Shown here: positions 1-6,520 of the stretch, one piece after another
Layout: each line of letters starts with the position of its first letter
Position numbering within the stretch: position 1 is the first letter of the stretch
Assembly (NCBI GenBank): GCA_963933885.1
Contig: CAWVWF010000052.1
Span: forward strand, 1 to 17,988
Reading direction: 5' to 3'
Length of the DNA stretch: 17,988 bases
Source of the DNA: CAWVWF01 sp963933885
GTDB lineage: Bacteria > Bacteroidota > Bacteroidia > Flavobacteriales_C > GCA-002722245
The notes under the pieces: model-generated
Told to the model about the DNA's origin: nothing
The model's input: only the letters and a program-made list of their open reading frames with translations
Databases searched by the model: none
Translations under genes and position numbers: made by a program

Positions 1-141
1 TACTTTCTGATTTTTAATCTGAAAGGTAAACTATCCGATTTATAATCGGTATTTAGTGGTAAGACGTTTCGTGTGTGAATACCGATTAAAAATCGGATCT
101 TTTATCTTCTAGATTACCGCTTCGCTCAAATCAAGAAGTAC
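1..141 (+). repeat. Structured intergenic repeat, copy 1
   Basis: First of five same-orientation copies of a repeat of about 142 bp; its left two or three bases are cut off by the window edge. It contains small stems in series: GATT-TTT-AATC inside a CTTTC/GAAAG stem (6-24), CCGATT-TAT-AATCGG (35-49), CCGATT-AAA-AATCGG (82-96), and a larger stem CTTCTaGATT/AATCaAGAAG around a GC-rich loop (106-137). The right end AAGTACGG is the reverse complement of the left end CCGTACTT seen in copy 4, so the full element is closed by a terminal stem. It shares the middle segment ACGTTTCGTGTGTG with copy 2 only. No coding function is visible. Confidence 0.85.
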
Positions 142-177
142 GGTTTGTCTTAGGCTTCACACATTCTTTCGCACATG

Positions 178-319
178 GTACTTTCTGATTTTTAATCTGA
201 AAGGTAAACTATCCGATTTGAAATCGGAATTTAGTAGTAAGACGTTTCGTGTGTGAATACCGATTAAAAATCGGCTCTTTTATCTTCTAGATTACCGCTT
301 CGCTCAAATCAAAAAGTGC
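178..319 (+). repeat. Structured intergenic repeat, copy 2
   Basis: Near-identical to copy 1 and separated from it by 36 bp, so this is a local tandem pair. The main differences fall in the 3-nt loop of the second stem (CCGATT-TGA-AATCGG here, TAT in copy 1) and at the right end, where GTGC replaces GTAC. Stems 1 and 3 keep loops TTT and AAA. The rest of this intergenic stretch (320-466) is AT-rich. It holds a small AGATT/AATCT inverted repeat at 409-423 that may be a remnant of stem 1, and I see no good promoter for the gene starting at 467. Confidence 0.85.
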
Positions 320-466
320 GGATAAAAGAATTTCGTGGAATTTACTTATCGATTTTATGGAACATTTTTATAAACGTTCGATATACTACAAAGAAATTAA
401 TTATTTATAGATTTTAATAATCTGAAATCAATGTTTTGATAGTTTATTAAATTTCAATTATTTAAA

Positions 467-1606
467 ATGATAAAAGGTATGAAGGTTTTGTTTTTTGTTT
501 TTTCAGTAGGTCTAATTTTTACTGGATGCTCTAACAAAGTTGAAGTAAAAGAATTAAATTTTGGGTATATCGGACCATTAAGTACTAGAGCTACTTTTTT
601 AGGTGTAGGACCTGCTAAAGCTATAGGGCTAAACATCGAACAATACAATGAAAATAGAAAAGAAGGCGAGCCTAAAATCAATTATTTTACTGAAGATGAT
701 AAATGGGAAAAGAGTTTAGCTATTCCTAAATATCAAAAGCTAAGAAATGAACATAATATTGATGTTTTGTTTATTAGTAATTCAGATGGGACTGTTGCTC
801 TTCAGGATAAAATTTTGGAGGATAATGTTATCTGTATTAATCCATTAAATAGTGATGATCTTTTATCAGCATTAAATGATCATACATTTAAAGTTGCAAA
901 GAATACTGAAGATGCAAATGGTTTAGTAGGGCATCGAATTATAGAATTAGGTTATAAGAAAACTGCGATTTTTCATTTCCCAAATGATTACATGACTAGA
1001 GCTGCAAAATCAGTCGAAAAAATACTACTTTCAGAAAACCTTAATTGTAAATTAATTAAAACTGAAAAAAATAAAACTGATTTTACTAAAGAACTAAAAA
1101 TATTAAAAGCTGAAGAGTATGATAGTTATATAATTTTCGGATATAACAAATATGGATACGTTATAAAACAGGCTCGAGAATTAGGAATTAATGCACCTTT
1201 TTTTGGGGCAAATACTTTTTTAGAAGAAGAGTTTTTTGATAATTCAGCTGGAACTGGAATAGGTGCTGAATTTGCATTTTTCACTACTGTTGATGGAAAT
1301 GAATTCTTAGCTAATGAATTCATAGATGATTATAAAATACGGTATAATGAAAGCCCGCCAGCAATTTGGCCTACACTTCAAGCTTGTGATGCATCTAGGA
1401 TTGTTATTGATGCTGTTCGCGAAGTTAATAAGTCAAAACCTGAAAATATAGCGTTTGATAATTGGTTAAGAGATGAACTTTTTAACACGACATATTTTGA
1501 AGGAGTTTGTGGTAATCTTTCAATTGGAAAAGACGGAGCTGCAAGAGGCATATATTTCTCACTATATAAATGCGTAGGTAGAATGGAAATTGAAAAAATA
1601 GAGTAA
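467..1606 (+). CDS. Periplasmic binding-protein-like lipoprotein (type I fold)
   Basis: A 379-residue protein with a hydrophobic signal peptide and a lipobox (FTGC, Cys21), so probably a lipoprotein anchored at the inner or outer membrane. After the signal, a LNFGYIGPLST start, then alternating strand-helix patterns and a C-terminal TLQACDASRIVIDAV segment resemble the leucine/isoleucine/valine-type substrate-binding family (Peripla_BP_6). No permease or ATPase gene is adjacent, so an ABC import role cannot be assumed; many Bacteroidota have orphan members of unknown ligand. The start could be Met1 (467) or Met5 (479); the second gives the more typical lipoprotein signal MKVLFFVF. It sits between repeat copies 2 and 3. 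Family assignment is moderately sure; ligand unknown. Confidence 0.75.
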   Translation: MIKGMKVLFFVFSVGLIFTGCSNKVEVKELNFGYIGPLSTRATFLGVGPAKAIGLNIEQYNENRKEGEPKINYFTEDDKWEKSLAIPKYQKLRNEHNIDVLFISNSDGTVALQDKILEDNVICINPLNSDDLLSALNDHTFKVAKNTEDANGLVGHRIIELGYKKTAIFHFPNDYMTRAAKSVEKILLSENLNCKLIKTEKNKTDFTKELKILKAEEYDSYIIFGYNKYGYVIKQARELGINAPFFGANTFLEEEFFDNSAGTGIGAEFAFFTTVDGNEFLANEFIDDYKIRYNESPPAIWPTLQACDASRIVIDAVREVNKSKPENIAFDNWLRDELFNTTYFEGVCGNLSIGKDGAARGIYFSLYKCVGRMEIEKIE

Positions 1607-1665
1607 GTCCTTTGATTTTGGGGAGTAATAACTTTTTTATACTCTAATAAGAGAACTGTATAGTT

Positions 1666-1806
1666 ACGAAGTTCCAATTTTTAATCTAAAAAAAATGAAC
1701 CAATTAATAATCGGTGTTTAGCTGTTGTATGCTCTGTTTTGGAATACCGATTAAAAATCGGCACTTTTACCTTCTAGATTACCGCTTCGCTCAAATCAAG
1801 AAGTAC
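1666..1806 (+). repeat. Structured intergenic repeat, copy 3 (decayed left half)
   Basis: The right half (CCGATT-AAA-AATCGG at 1747-1761, then the CTTCTAGATT...AATCAAGAAGTAC stem to 1806) is nearly identical to copy 1. The left half is degenerate: stem 1 has lost most of its left arm and stem 2 reads CCAATT-AAT-AATCGG. The middle segment differs from both other subgroups. The copy lies between the convergent 3' ends of the lipoprotein gene and the SRPBCC gene, just before a strong terminator. Confidence 0.75.
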
Positions 1807-1823
1807 GTTAAGTATGGTTGTAA

Positions 1824-1870
1824 ACAAAAAAGAAGCCCTGTAGATATTAAATCCACAGGGCTTCTTTTTG
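1824..1870. terminator. Bidirectional intrinsic terminator
   Basis: A perfect 12-bp stem, AAGAAGCCCTGT (1830-1841) with ACAGGGCTTCTT (1855-1866), encloses a 13-nt loop. It is followed by a T run on the plus strand and preceded by an A run, so it can stop transcription in both directions. It lies between the convergent genes ending at 1606 (+) and 1881 (-), where a two-way terminator is expected. Confidence 0.9.
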
Positions 1871-1880
1871 TTATAGTTCT

Positions 1881-2372
1881 TTATTTAAATTTAGTAGCAA
1901 GAGTTTTTAAACCTTCAACATACTTATCACCTACCATTCCTGATGGATCTAATACTAATCCAATTAAGATATTTCCTTCGCTTCTAAATCCCCAAGTAAC
2001 TTCAGTTCCATTTTTAACTTCTTTGAAAGTTAAGTAAGAATTAGCTTTGTTTTCCATCGGAGCAGTAAACTTTAATTTGAAAGCAACTGAATCGGCAGAT
2101 TCATATATCTTAGTTTGAATACCAGCTCCAACTTCATCATTTGTTGAAGTCCATTCATATGTAGAGTCTCCAACTTTAACTTCCATTTCTGGATCTATGT
2201 TAAACCAAGGATTCCATTCCGTGTATTTATTTAAATCAGTAACATAAGCTGCTACTTCCGACTTTGATCCATTAACTAACTGCGTTTTTTCAGCATGAAA
2301 CTCCTGAGGGAGGATAAATAATATTGCTACAATACAAAGAAACGCTGCGAATAATTTTAAACCTTTTTTCAT
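1881..2372 (-). CDS. SRPBCC-family protein with N-terminal membrane anchor
   Basis: A 163-residue protein if started at the ATG at 2372 (MKKGLKLFAAFLCIV); the frame extends 24 bases further to a TTG, but that start would lie inside the predicted promoter. A single N-terminal hydrophobic segment (about residues 5-23) is followed by a START/polyketide-cyclase-like (SRPBCC) domain. The typical early motif is visible (V..YVTDLNKYTEWNPW), as are the late strands EVTWGFRSEG and a closing helix VGDKYVEGLKTLATKF. SRPBCC domains bind hydrophobic ligands in a deep cavity; the ligand here is unknown. The gene is divergent from the alpha/beta hydrolase gene, with overlapping promoters, and ends at the bidirectional terminator. 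Fold assignment is fairly sure, function is not. Confidence 0.8.
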   Translation of the reverse strand: MKKGLKLFAAFLCIVAILFILPQEFHAEKTQLVNGSKSEVAAYVTDLNKYTEWNPWFNIDPEMEVKVGDSTYEWTSTNDEVGAGIQTKIYESADSVAFKLKFTAPMENKANSYLTFKEVKNGTEVTWGFRSEGNILIGLVLDPSGMVGDKYVEGLKTLATKFK

Positions 2373-2384
2373 TACTTTTATAAT

Positions 2385-2401
2385 TAGTTTTGTCAAATGT
2401 A
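2385..2401. promoter_or_regulatory. Interlocked divergent promoter -7 elements
   Basis: The 17 bases TAGTTTTGTCAAATGTA contain TAGTTTTG (2385-2392) reading right and, one base later, CAAATGTA (2394-2401), which is TACATTTG reading left. Both match the Bacteroidota -7 consensus TAnnTTTG. Predicted start sites fall about 20 bases before the ATG at 2420 (+) and about 15 bases before the ATG at 2372 (-). No good -33 TTTG was found for either. The two promoters would occupy the same DNA face to face, so polymerase binding should be mutually exclusive. Confidence 0.6.
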
Positions 2402-2419
2402 ACTAATGTTTTTGATTCG

Positions 2420-3037
2420 ATGAAAATTTATGCATTTAGTGGTTTAGGGGCAGATGAGCGTGTTTTTGATGCTCTTAACCTTAAGTATGATCTGGTTGTT
2501 TTACCTTGGAAATCATTTTCTAAAGATGAAACAATGAAGAGCTATGCTTTGAAAATGGTGGAAGACTTAGATTTAACTATTCCTTATGTTTTTTTAGGTG
2601 TAAGTTTCGGAGGTATGTTAGTCTCTGAATTATCTACTTTAAAACAATCAACTCATAATATTGTAATCTCTTCAGTCCTTAACCCAAGTGAACTTCCTTG
2701 GATGTTTAGGTTGAAAATTCCTGTTTATAAATTACCTACGGCTTTATTTAGATTGACAAGAACTTGGGTTTGCAATTGGTTTGGAGCAAATGATAAAAGA
2801 CTAATAAAAAATATATTAAAAGATACTAACCCTGGTTTTATAAAGAATGCAATTCGATTGGTTATCAATTGGGAAAATAAAAGTCGGGGAGAGGTGGTCC
2901 GAATTCATGGGAGTAGAGATCGTATTATTCCTAAACCAGATGTTGAAATGATTGTTGTTAAAGGTGGTCATTTGGTAATAGTAGACCAAGCAGATGAAAT
3001 ATCAAAATTGATCAATGATACTATAAAGAATGGTTAG
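2420..3037 (+). CDS. Alpha/beta-hydrolase fold protein
   Basis: A 205-residue protein from the ATG at 2420. The frame is open back to a TTG at 2390, but that lies within the -7 element, so MKIYAFSGLGADERVF is preferred. The alpha/beta-hydrolase signature is complete: nucleophile elbow G-V-S-F-G-G (Ser62), acid Asp167 in HGSRDRIIP, and catalytic His184 in KGGHLVIVD. The oxyanion-side motif SGLGADERVF is typical of small Bacteroidota hydrolases of this type. There is no signal peptide, so it is probably cytoplasmic. The substrate cannot be told from sequence. It is followed within 11 bases by repeat copy 4. Confidence 0.85.
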   Translation: MKIYAFSGLGADERVFDALNLKYDLVVLPWKSFSKDETMKSYALKMVEDLDLTIPYVFLGVSFGGMLVSELSTLKQSTHNIVISSVLNPSELPWMFRLKIPVYKLPTALFRLTRTWVCNWFGANDKRLIKNILKDTNPGFIKNAIRLVINWENKSRGEVVRIHGSRDRIIPKPDVEMIVVKGGHLVIVDQADEISKLINDTIKNG

Positions 3038-3047
3038 GCTTTCTCTA

Positions 3048-3193
3048 CCGTACTTTCTGATTTTCAATCTGAAAGGTGAACTGTCCGATTTGTAATCGGT
3101 TTTTAAATGTAAAATAAATTGTAATTGAATACCGATTGAAAATCGGATCTTTTACCTTCTAGATTATAGTTTTACTCAGGTCAAGAAGAATGG
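3048..3193 (+). repeat. Structured intergenic repeat, copy 4
   Basis: This copy has the most complete left end (CCGTACTT, 3048-3055). Stems are GATT-TTC-AATC (loop changed from TTT), CCGATT-TGT-AATCGG, and CCGATT-GAA-AATCGG (loop changed from AAA), followed by a decayed large stem. The paired change TTC/GAA keeps loops 1 and 3 complementary. The middle segment (AAATGTAAAATAAATTGTA) matches copy 5 and not copies 1 and 2. It begins 11 bases after the hydrolase stop codon. Confidence 0.85.
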
Positions 3194-3264
3194 TGTATAG
3201 AGTCGATTTAGTATTTTATTGTACAAGTCTTAATTAGAAATCTAGGTCTCAACCTTCGAACACT

Positions 3265-3408
3265 GTACTTTCTGATTTGTAATCTGAAAGCTAAACTGTC
3301 CGATTTTCAATCGGTGTTTAAATGTAAAATAAATTGTATTTGAATACGGATTAAAAAAACTTGTCTTTCATATTCTAGAATGTCTTTACGCTCAAAATCA
3401 ATAAGCAC
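3265..3408 (+). repeat. Structured intergenic repeat, copy 5
   Basis: Same orientation as copy 4 and 71 bp after it. Stems 1 and 2 are intact with loops TGT and TTC. Stem 3 has lost its right arm (CGGATTAAAAAAACTT), and the large last stem is degenerate but ends in GCAC. It finishes 7 bases before the stop codon of the minus-strand gene at 3416. Copies 4 and 5 with their 71-bp spacer account for nearly all of the gene-free stretch 3038-3415. Confidence 0.8.
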
Positions 3409-3415
3409 GTTGATG

Positions 3416-3859
3416 TCATTTTCCTTTCTTGTATTTCTTAATTTGTTGATTAGAATAGCTCAAAGTCTTGATTTTTAATTGATGATCAATTGGATTAAGA
3501 ATTAACCATTCTTCTTCTATTTTTCCAGTTTTATTTCCTCGTTTATTAATTTGGTAATTTAAAACAACTATTGAATCTGATGTTTGTTTCCAGTAGCCTT
3601 CAAAATCATCATAAACTATAGGATGCGTTCCACACCAGCTTCCATTTTGTCTAATCGTCAATTCTCCGTTTCTGTTAAATTCTATTCCGGGTCTTTGATT
3701 ATCAAGAAAGTAATTTCTTGTATATGTAGCTATACCATTTTCATAGTCCATCTGAATCCACCTTCCAACTAAATCATTGTCCTTTCGAGTACTTATATAT
3801 CCAATATATAGGATTATGACTAATGGAATTAGGAGAAAAAACTTTTTAGATAATTTCAT
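3416..3859 (-). CDS. Membrane-anchored protein of unknown function
   Basis: A 147-residue protein that I do not recognise with certainty. It has one N-terminal hydrophobic segment (about residues 6-23), with no lipobox cysteine, so it is probably an uncleaved anchor or a signal peptide. The remainder is polar, rich in short beta-type segments (VGRWIQMDY, GIEFNRNGELTIRQNG, YWKQTSDSIVVLNY), with one cysteine in SWCGTHPIVYDDFEGYW. This pattern recalls lipocalin-like small periplasmic proteins of Bacteroidota, but that is only an impression. Its ATG shares one base with the stop codon of the haem-binding gene upstream (TAATG), so the two are very likely translationally coupled and last in the histidine transcription unit. 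Confidence 0.65.
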   Translation of the reverse strand: MKLSKKFFLLIPLVIILYIGYISTRKDNDLVGRWIQMDYENGIATYTRNYFLDNQRPGIEFNRNGELTIRQNGSWCGTHPIVYDDFEGYWKQTSDSIVVLNYQINKRGNKTGKIEEEWLILNPIDHQLKIKTLSYSNQQIKKYKKGK

Positions 3860-4308
3860 TATTGGTTTTTAAACCAATCCAATAGAGCTTTATTATCCTC
3901 ATCCGAAAATTGAGCTTTTTCATGTCCCCAAACATAAATGGCAACGGGCATTTCACCTTCTTCTAAAGCTTCAACTATTTCTTGAGTAAATCCTATTCTT
4001 TTCTTTTCTGGAAGTAAACCCCAAGTTGAGAAATTTATTTTTTCTCTAGCTCCATTTACATTGGATTTCACCCACCATGAAAGAGGAGCGTAGTCAGAAT
4101 ACCAAGGATAGGTTGATTCGTTTGAATGACAGTCGTAACATTGATTTTTAATCATTGTAGCAACTTTTTCAGTTGGATTTGTAATAGATAAAAAATCTTG
4201 ATCAGAATGAACCTCAGGATTTACTTTGTCAATTTTAAAAAATTGGGAAATCACAAGGAAAAGTAATATTGCTATTCCTATATTTTTTTTAGTAAACTTT
4301 TCCTTCAT
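3859..4308 (-). CDS. Haem-binding domain protein (single CxxCH, membrane anchored)
   Basis: A 149-residue protein with an N-terminal hydrophobic helix (about residues 9-22) and one CYDCH motif (Cys57, Cys60, His61) that would bind a c-type haem outside the cytoplasmic membrane. The surroundings, CYDCHSNESTYPWYSDYAPLSWW and a later E.GEMP...Y..GH, match the Bacteroidota Haem_bd family (PF14376) as I know it. It may be an electron carrier or sensor; the partner is unknown. It starts 10 bases after hisB on the same strand with no terminator between, so it is probably transcribed with the his genes although no histidine role is known. It overlaps the next gene by one base. Confidence 0.85.
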   Translation of the reverse strand: MKEKFTKKNIGIAILLFLVISQFFKIDKVNPEVHSDQDFLSITNPTEKVATMIKNQCYDCHSNESTYPWYSDYAPLSWWVKSNVNGAREKINFSTWGLLPEKKRIGFTQEIVEALEEGEMPVAIYVWGHEKAQFSDEDNKALLDWFKNQ

Positions 4309-4318
4309 AACTAATGAT

Positions 4319-5455
4319 TTAAAGTGTTCCCTTAGTACTTGGTAAAACTAAATGCTCAGGATCTCTACGGATAGCCATCTTGATTGCTCTAGCTAAAGCT
4401 TTGAATATACCTTCAATTTTGTGGTGCTCATTATCTCCTTCAGCTTTGATGTTGATGTTTGATAAACCAGTATCACTAAAAGACTTGAAGAAGTGCATGA
4501 ACATTTCTGTAGGCATTTCGCCAATTTTCTCACGCTTAAATTCTGCTTCCCAAACCATCCATGGGCGTCCACCGAAATCTAATGCAACCTGACATAAACA
4601 GTCGTCCATTGGTAAAGAGTATCCGTATCTTTCAATACCGATTTTGTTACCTAATGCATTCTTGAAAGCTTCACCTAAAGCCAATGCTGTATCTTCTATT
4701 GTATGATGCTCATCAATCTCTAAATCACCTTTTACGTGAATCTTCAAATCGATTCCTGCATGCTTTGCAATTTGATCTAACATGTGATCGAAAAATGCGA
4801 TACCAGTATCCATATCACCTTTTCCAGTTCCATCTAAATCAAGTTCAATATTGATTTTAGTTTCCTTTGTGTCTCTTTGTACAGTTGCTTTTCTTTCACC
4901 AGCAGCTAAGAAAAGATAAATGTCTTTCCAGTCTGTAGACTCTAAAGAAATACAATCTTTCAATTCAGAAATTTTTCCTGATAATTCCTCTAAACCTTTT
5001 TCATCTTCATGGTTAATCCAGATTGCTTTCGCTCCAAGATTCTTAGCCAATTCAACATCAGTAATTCTATCACCAATTACAAAAGAGTTTGCTAAATCAT
5101 AATCTCCAGTCATGTACTTCTCTAATAAACCAGTTCTTGGTTTTCTTGTAGGTGCATTATCTTGAGGAAAAGATCTATCAATTAAAACTTCAGTGAATTC
5201 AATTCCTTCACCTTTTAACGCCTTCATCATAGCATCTTGAGGAGGATGAAAAGTATGTTCCGGGAAAGAATCAGTTCCTAAACCATCTTGGTTAGTCACC
5301 ATTACCAATTCGAAATTCATTTTTCTTACAATCTCACCAAGCCATCTAAATACACCTGGATAATATTCTAATTTTTCTAACGAATCTAATTGGTAATCAA
5401 CTGGTGGTTCAATTACTAAAGTTCCGTCTCTATCAATGAATAATACTTTTTTCAT
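4319..5455 (-). CDS. hisB: Bifunctional histidinol-phosphatase / imidazoleglycerol-phosphate dehydratase
   Basis: A 378-residue fusion catalysing two histidine steps. Residues 1 to about 170 are a HAD-type phosphatase: DRDGT nucleophile motif (Asp8, Asp10), VTNQDG, RKP and the VIGDRITDVELA acid motif, acting on histidinol phosphate. Residues about 185-378 are imidazoleglycerol-phosphate dehydratase with the metal-binding EHHTIEDT (His250-His251) and DNEHHKIE (His344-His345) motifs. The four zinc-binding Cys/His residues of the E. coli phosphatase half are absent: the matching segment reads DRSFPQDNAPTRKP (93-106). It is fourth in the hisGDCB order, 10 bases after hisC. Usually hisH, A, F and I follow in related operons; here a haem protein follows. 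Confidence 0.96.
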   Translation of the reverse strand: MKKVLFIDRDGTLVIEPPVDYQLDSLEKLEYYPGVFRWLGEIVRKMNFELVMVTNQDGLGTDSFPEHTFHPPQDAMMKALKGEGIEFTEVLIDRSFPQDNAPTRKPRTGLLEKYMTGDYDLANSFVIGDRITDVELAKNLGAKAIWINHEDEKGLEELSGKISELKDCISLESTDWKDIYLFLAAGERKATVQRDTKETKINIELDLDGTGKGDMDTGIAFFDHMLDQIAKHAGIDLKIHVKGDLEIDEHHTIEDTALALGEAFKNALGNKIGIERYGYSLPMDDCLCQVALDFGGRPWMVWEAEFKREKIGEMPTEMFMHFFKSFSDTGLSNINIKAEGDNEHHKIEGIFKALARAIKMAIRRDPEHLVLPSTKGTL

Positions 5456-5465
5456 CTTAATATTT

Positions 5466-6503
5466 TTAAACTACCGATTGAATGGCAGTAAGTAATGTTT
5501 TGTTTTCCTCTGGTCTACCAACTGTAATTCTTAAACAGCTTTCACAAAGCGCAACAGTAGATCTATTTCTTACGATGATTGATTTAGTAACCAATTTATC
5601 ATAGATGTCAGATGCATTGTCAATCTTTACTAATAAGAAGTTGGCGTCACTTGGGTAGATATGTTTTACAGCACTTATTTTCTGTAGCTCATCAATTAAT
5701 AATGTTCTTTCAGAAAGTATAACATCAACCTGCTCATTTTTCCCTTCCAAATTATCTAATGCTTCAGACGCTTTGTTTTGAGTTAATGTATTGATATTAT
5801 AAGGAGGTTTTATATTGTTTAATATATTGATAATTGCTGGAGAGGCGAACCCCATTCCTAATCTTAAACCAGCTAAACCCCATGCTTTACTAAAAGTTTG
5901 CATGATGATTAAGTTTGGATGAAAATCTAAATAATCAATCCAAGATTGAGAACTACTGAAATCTATATAAGCTTCATCAATTACTACAATTCCATCAAAG
6001 GAACTTGTGATGCTTTTAATAACGTCAGGATCTAAAGTATTTCCTGATGGATTATTTGGTGAGCAAAACCAGATTACTTTTGTGTTTGGAGTAATCGCAT
6101 TTTTTAACGCCTTTTCATCAATTTCGAAATCAGGAGTTAATAATACTTTTTTAATTCCAACATTATTTATGTCTGCAGAAACTTGGTACATCCCATAAGT
6201 AGGAGGTAGGCAAATAACTTCATCTTTTCCAGGTTCACAGAAAGCTCTAAAAATTAAATCAATAATTTCATCACTACCATTTCCAAGTATAATACGATTC
6301 TTGTTTACGTTTTTTATGTTGGAAATCTTAGCTTTTAGCTCTTGTTGGTATGGGTCTGGATATCTATTTAATCCTGTATCAAAAGGATTTTCATTAGCAT
6401 CTAAATATACATCAGCCTTTCCTGTGAATTCATCTCTAGCAGATGAATAAGGTTTAAGGTTTTTGATGCACGGTCTTAATATTTTATCTAAATCGAAGCT
6501 CAC
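5466..6503 (-). CDS. hisC: Histidinol-phosphate aminotransferase
   Basis: A 345-residue fold-type I PLP aminotransferase converting imidazole-acetol phosphate and glutamate to histidinol phosphate and 2-oxoglutarate. Visible features are the N-terminal DANENP motif, GNGSDEIIDL, SPNNPSG (148-154), DEAYIDF, the PLP lysine in TFSKAWGLAGLRLG (Lys206), and a C-terminal RNRS...LRITVG that holds the phosphate-binding arginine. Length fits the family. It starts 17 bases after the hisD stop and ends 10 bases before hisB, consistent with one transcript. The choice of HisC over a tyrosine-type aminotransferase rests on the operon and the motif set. Confidence 0.96.
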   Translation of the reverse strand: MSFDLDKILRPCIKNLKPYSSARDEFTGKADVYLDANENPFDTGLNRYPDPYQQELKAKISNIKNVNKNRIILGNGSDEIIDLIFRAFCEPGKDEVICLPPTYGMYQVSADINNVGIKKVLLTPDFEIDEKALKNAITPNTKVIWFCSPNNPSGNTLDPDVIKSITSSFDGIVVIDEAYIDFSSSQSWIDYLDFHPNLIIMQTFSKAWGLAGLRLGMGFASPAIINILNNIKPPYNINTLTQNKASEALDNLEGKNEQVDVILSERTLLIDELQKISAVKHIYPSDANFLLVKIDNASDIYDKLVTKSIIVRNRSTVALCESCLRITVGRPEENKTLLTAIQSVV

Positions 6504-6520
6504 GGTTGTGTAAATTAAAA

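Noticed and set aside
1..141. tRNA-like cloverleaf in the repeat
   Set aside because: The serial stems have 3-nt loops and there is no anticodon arm, T-loop motif or 7-bp acceptor stem of tRNA type.
1..319. Possible CRISPR array from the tandem repeats
   Set aside because: Only two copies of about 142 bp with a 36-bp spacer, internal stems, no short direct repeat unit and no cas gene.
409..423. AGATT-TTAAT-AATCT hairpin as a sixth repeat copy
   Set aside because: It resembles stem 1 only; the rest of the element is absent, and short AT-rich inverted repeats arise easily by chance.
454..681. Minus-strand frames inside the lipoprotein gene (also 1126-1323 and 1378-1677)
   Set aside because: Antisense shadows of a well-supported coding region.
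1714..2037. Plus-strand reading frame of about 107 codons
   Set aside because: It runs through repeat copy 3 and the terminator and then antisense to the SRPBCC gene; no protein family features.
2390..2396. TTG starts that would make the SRPBCC and hydrolase genes overlap at their 5' ends
   Set aside because: They fall inside the predicted -7 elements, and ATG starts at 2372 and 2420 give normal N-termini.
1..3408. Target-site duplications or transposase marking the repeats as classical MITEs
   Set aside because: No matching short duplications were seen at the flanks, and no transposase gene is in the window.
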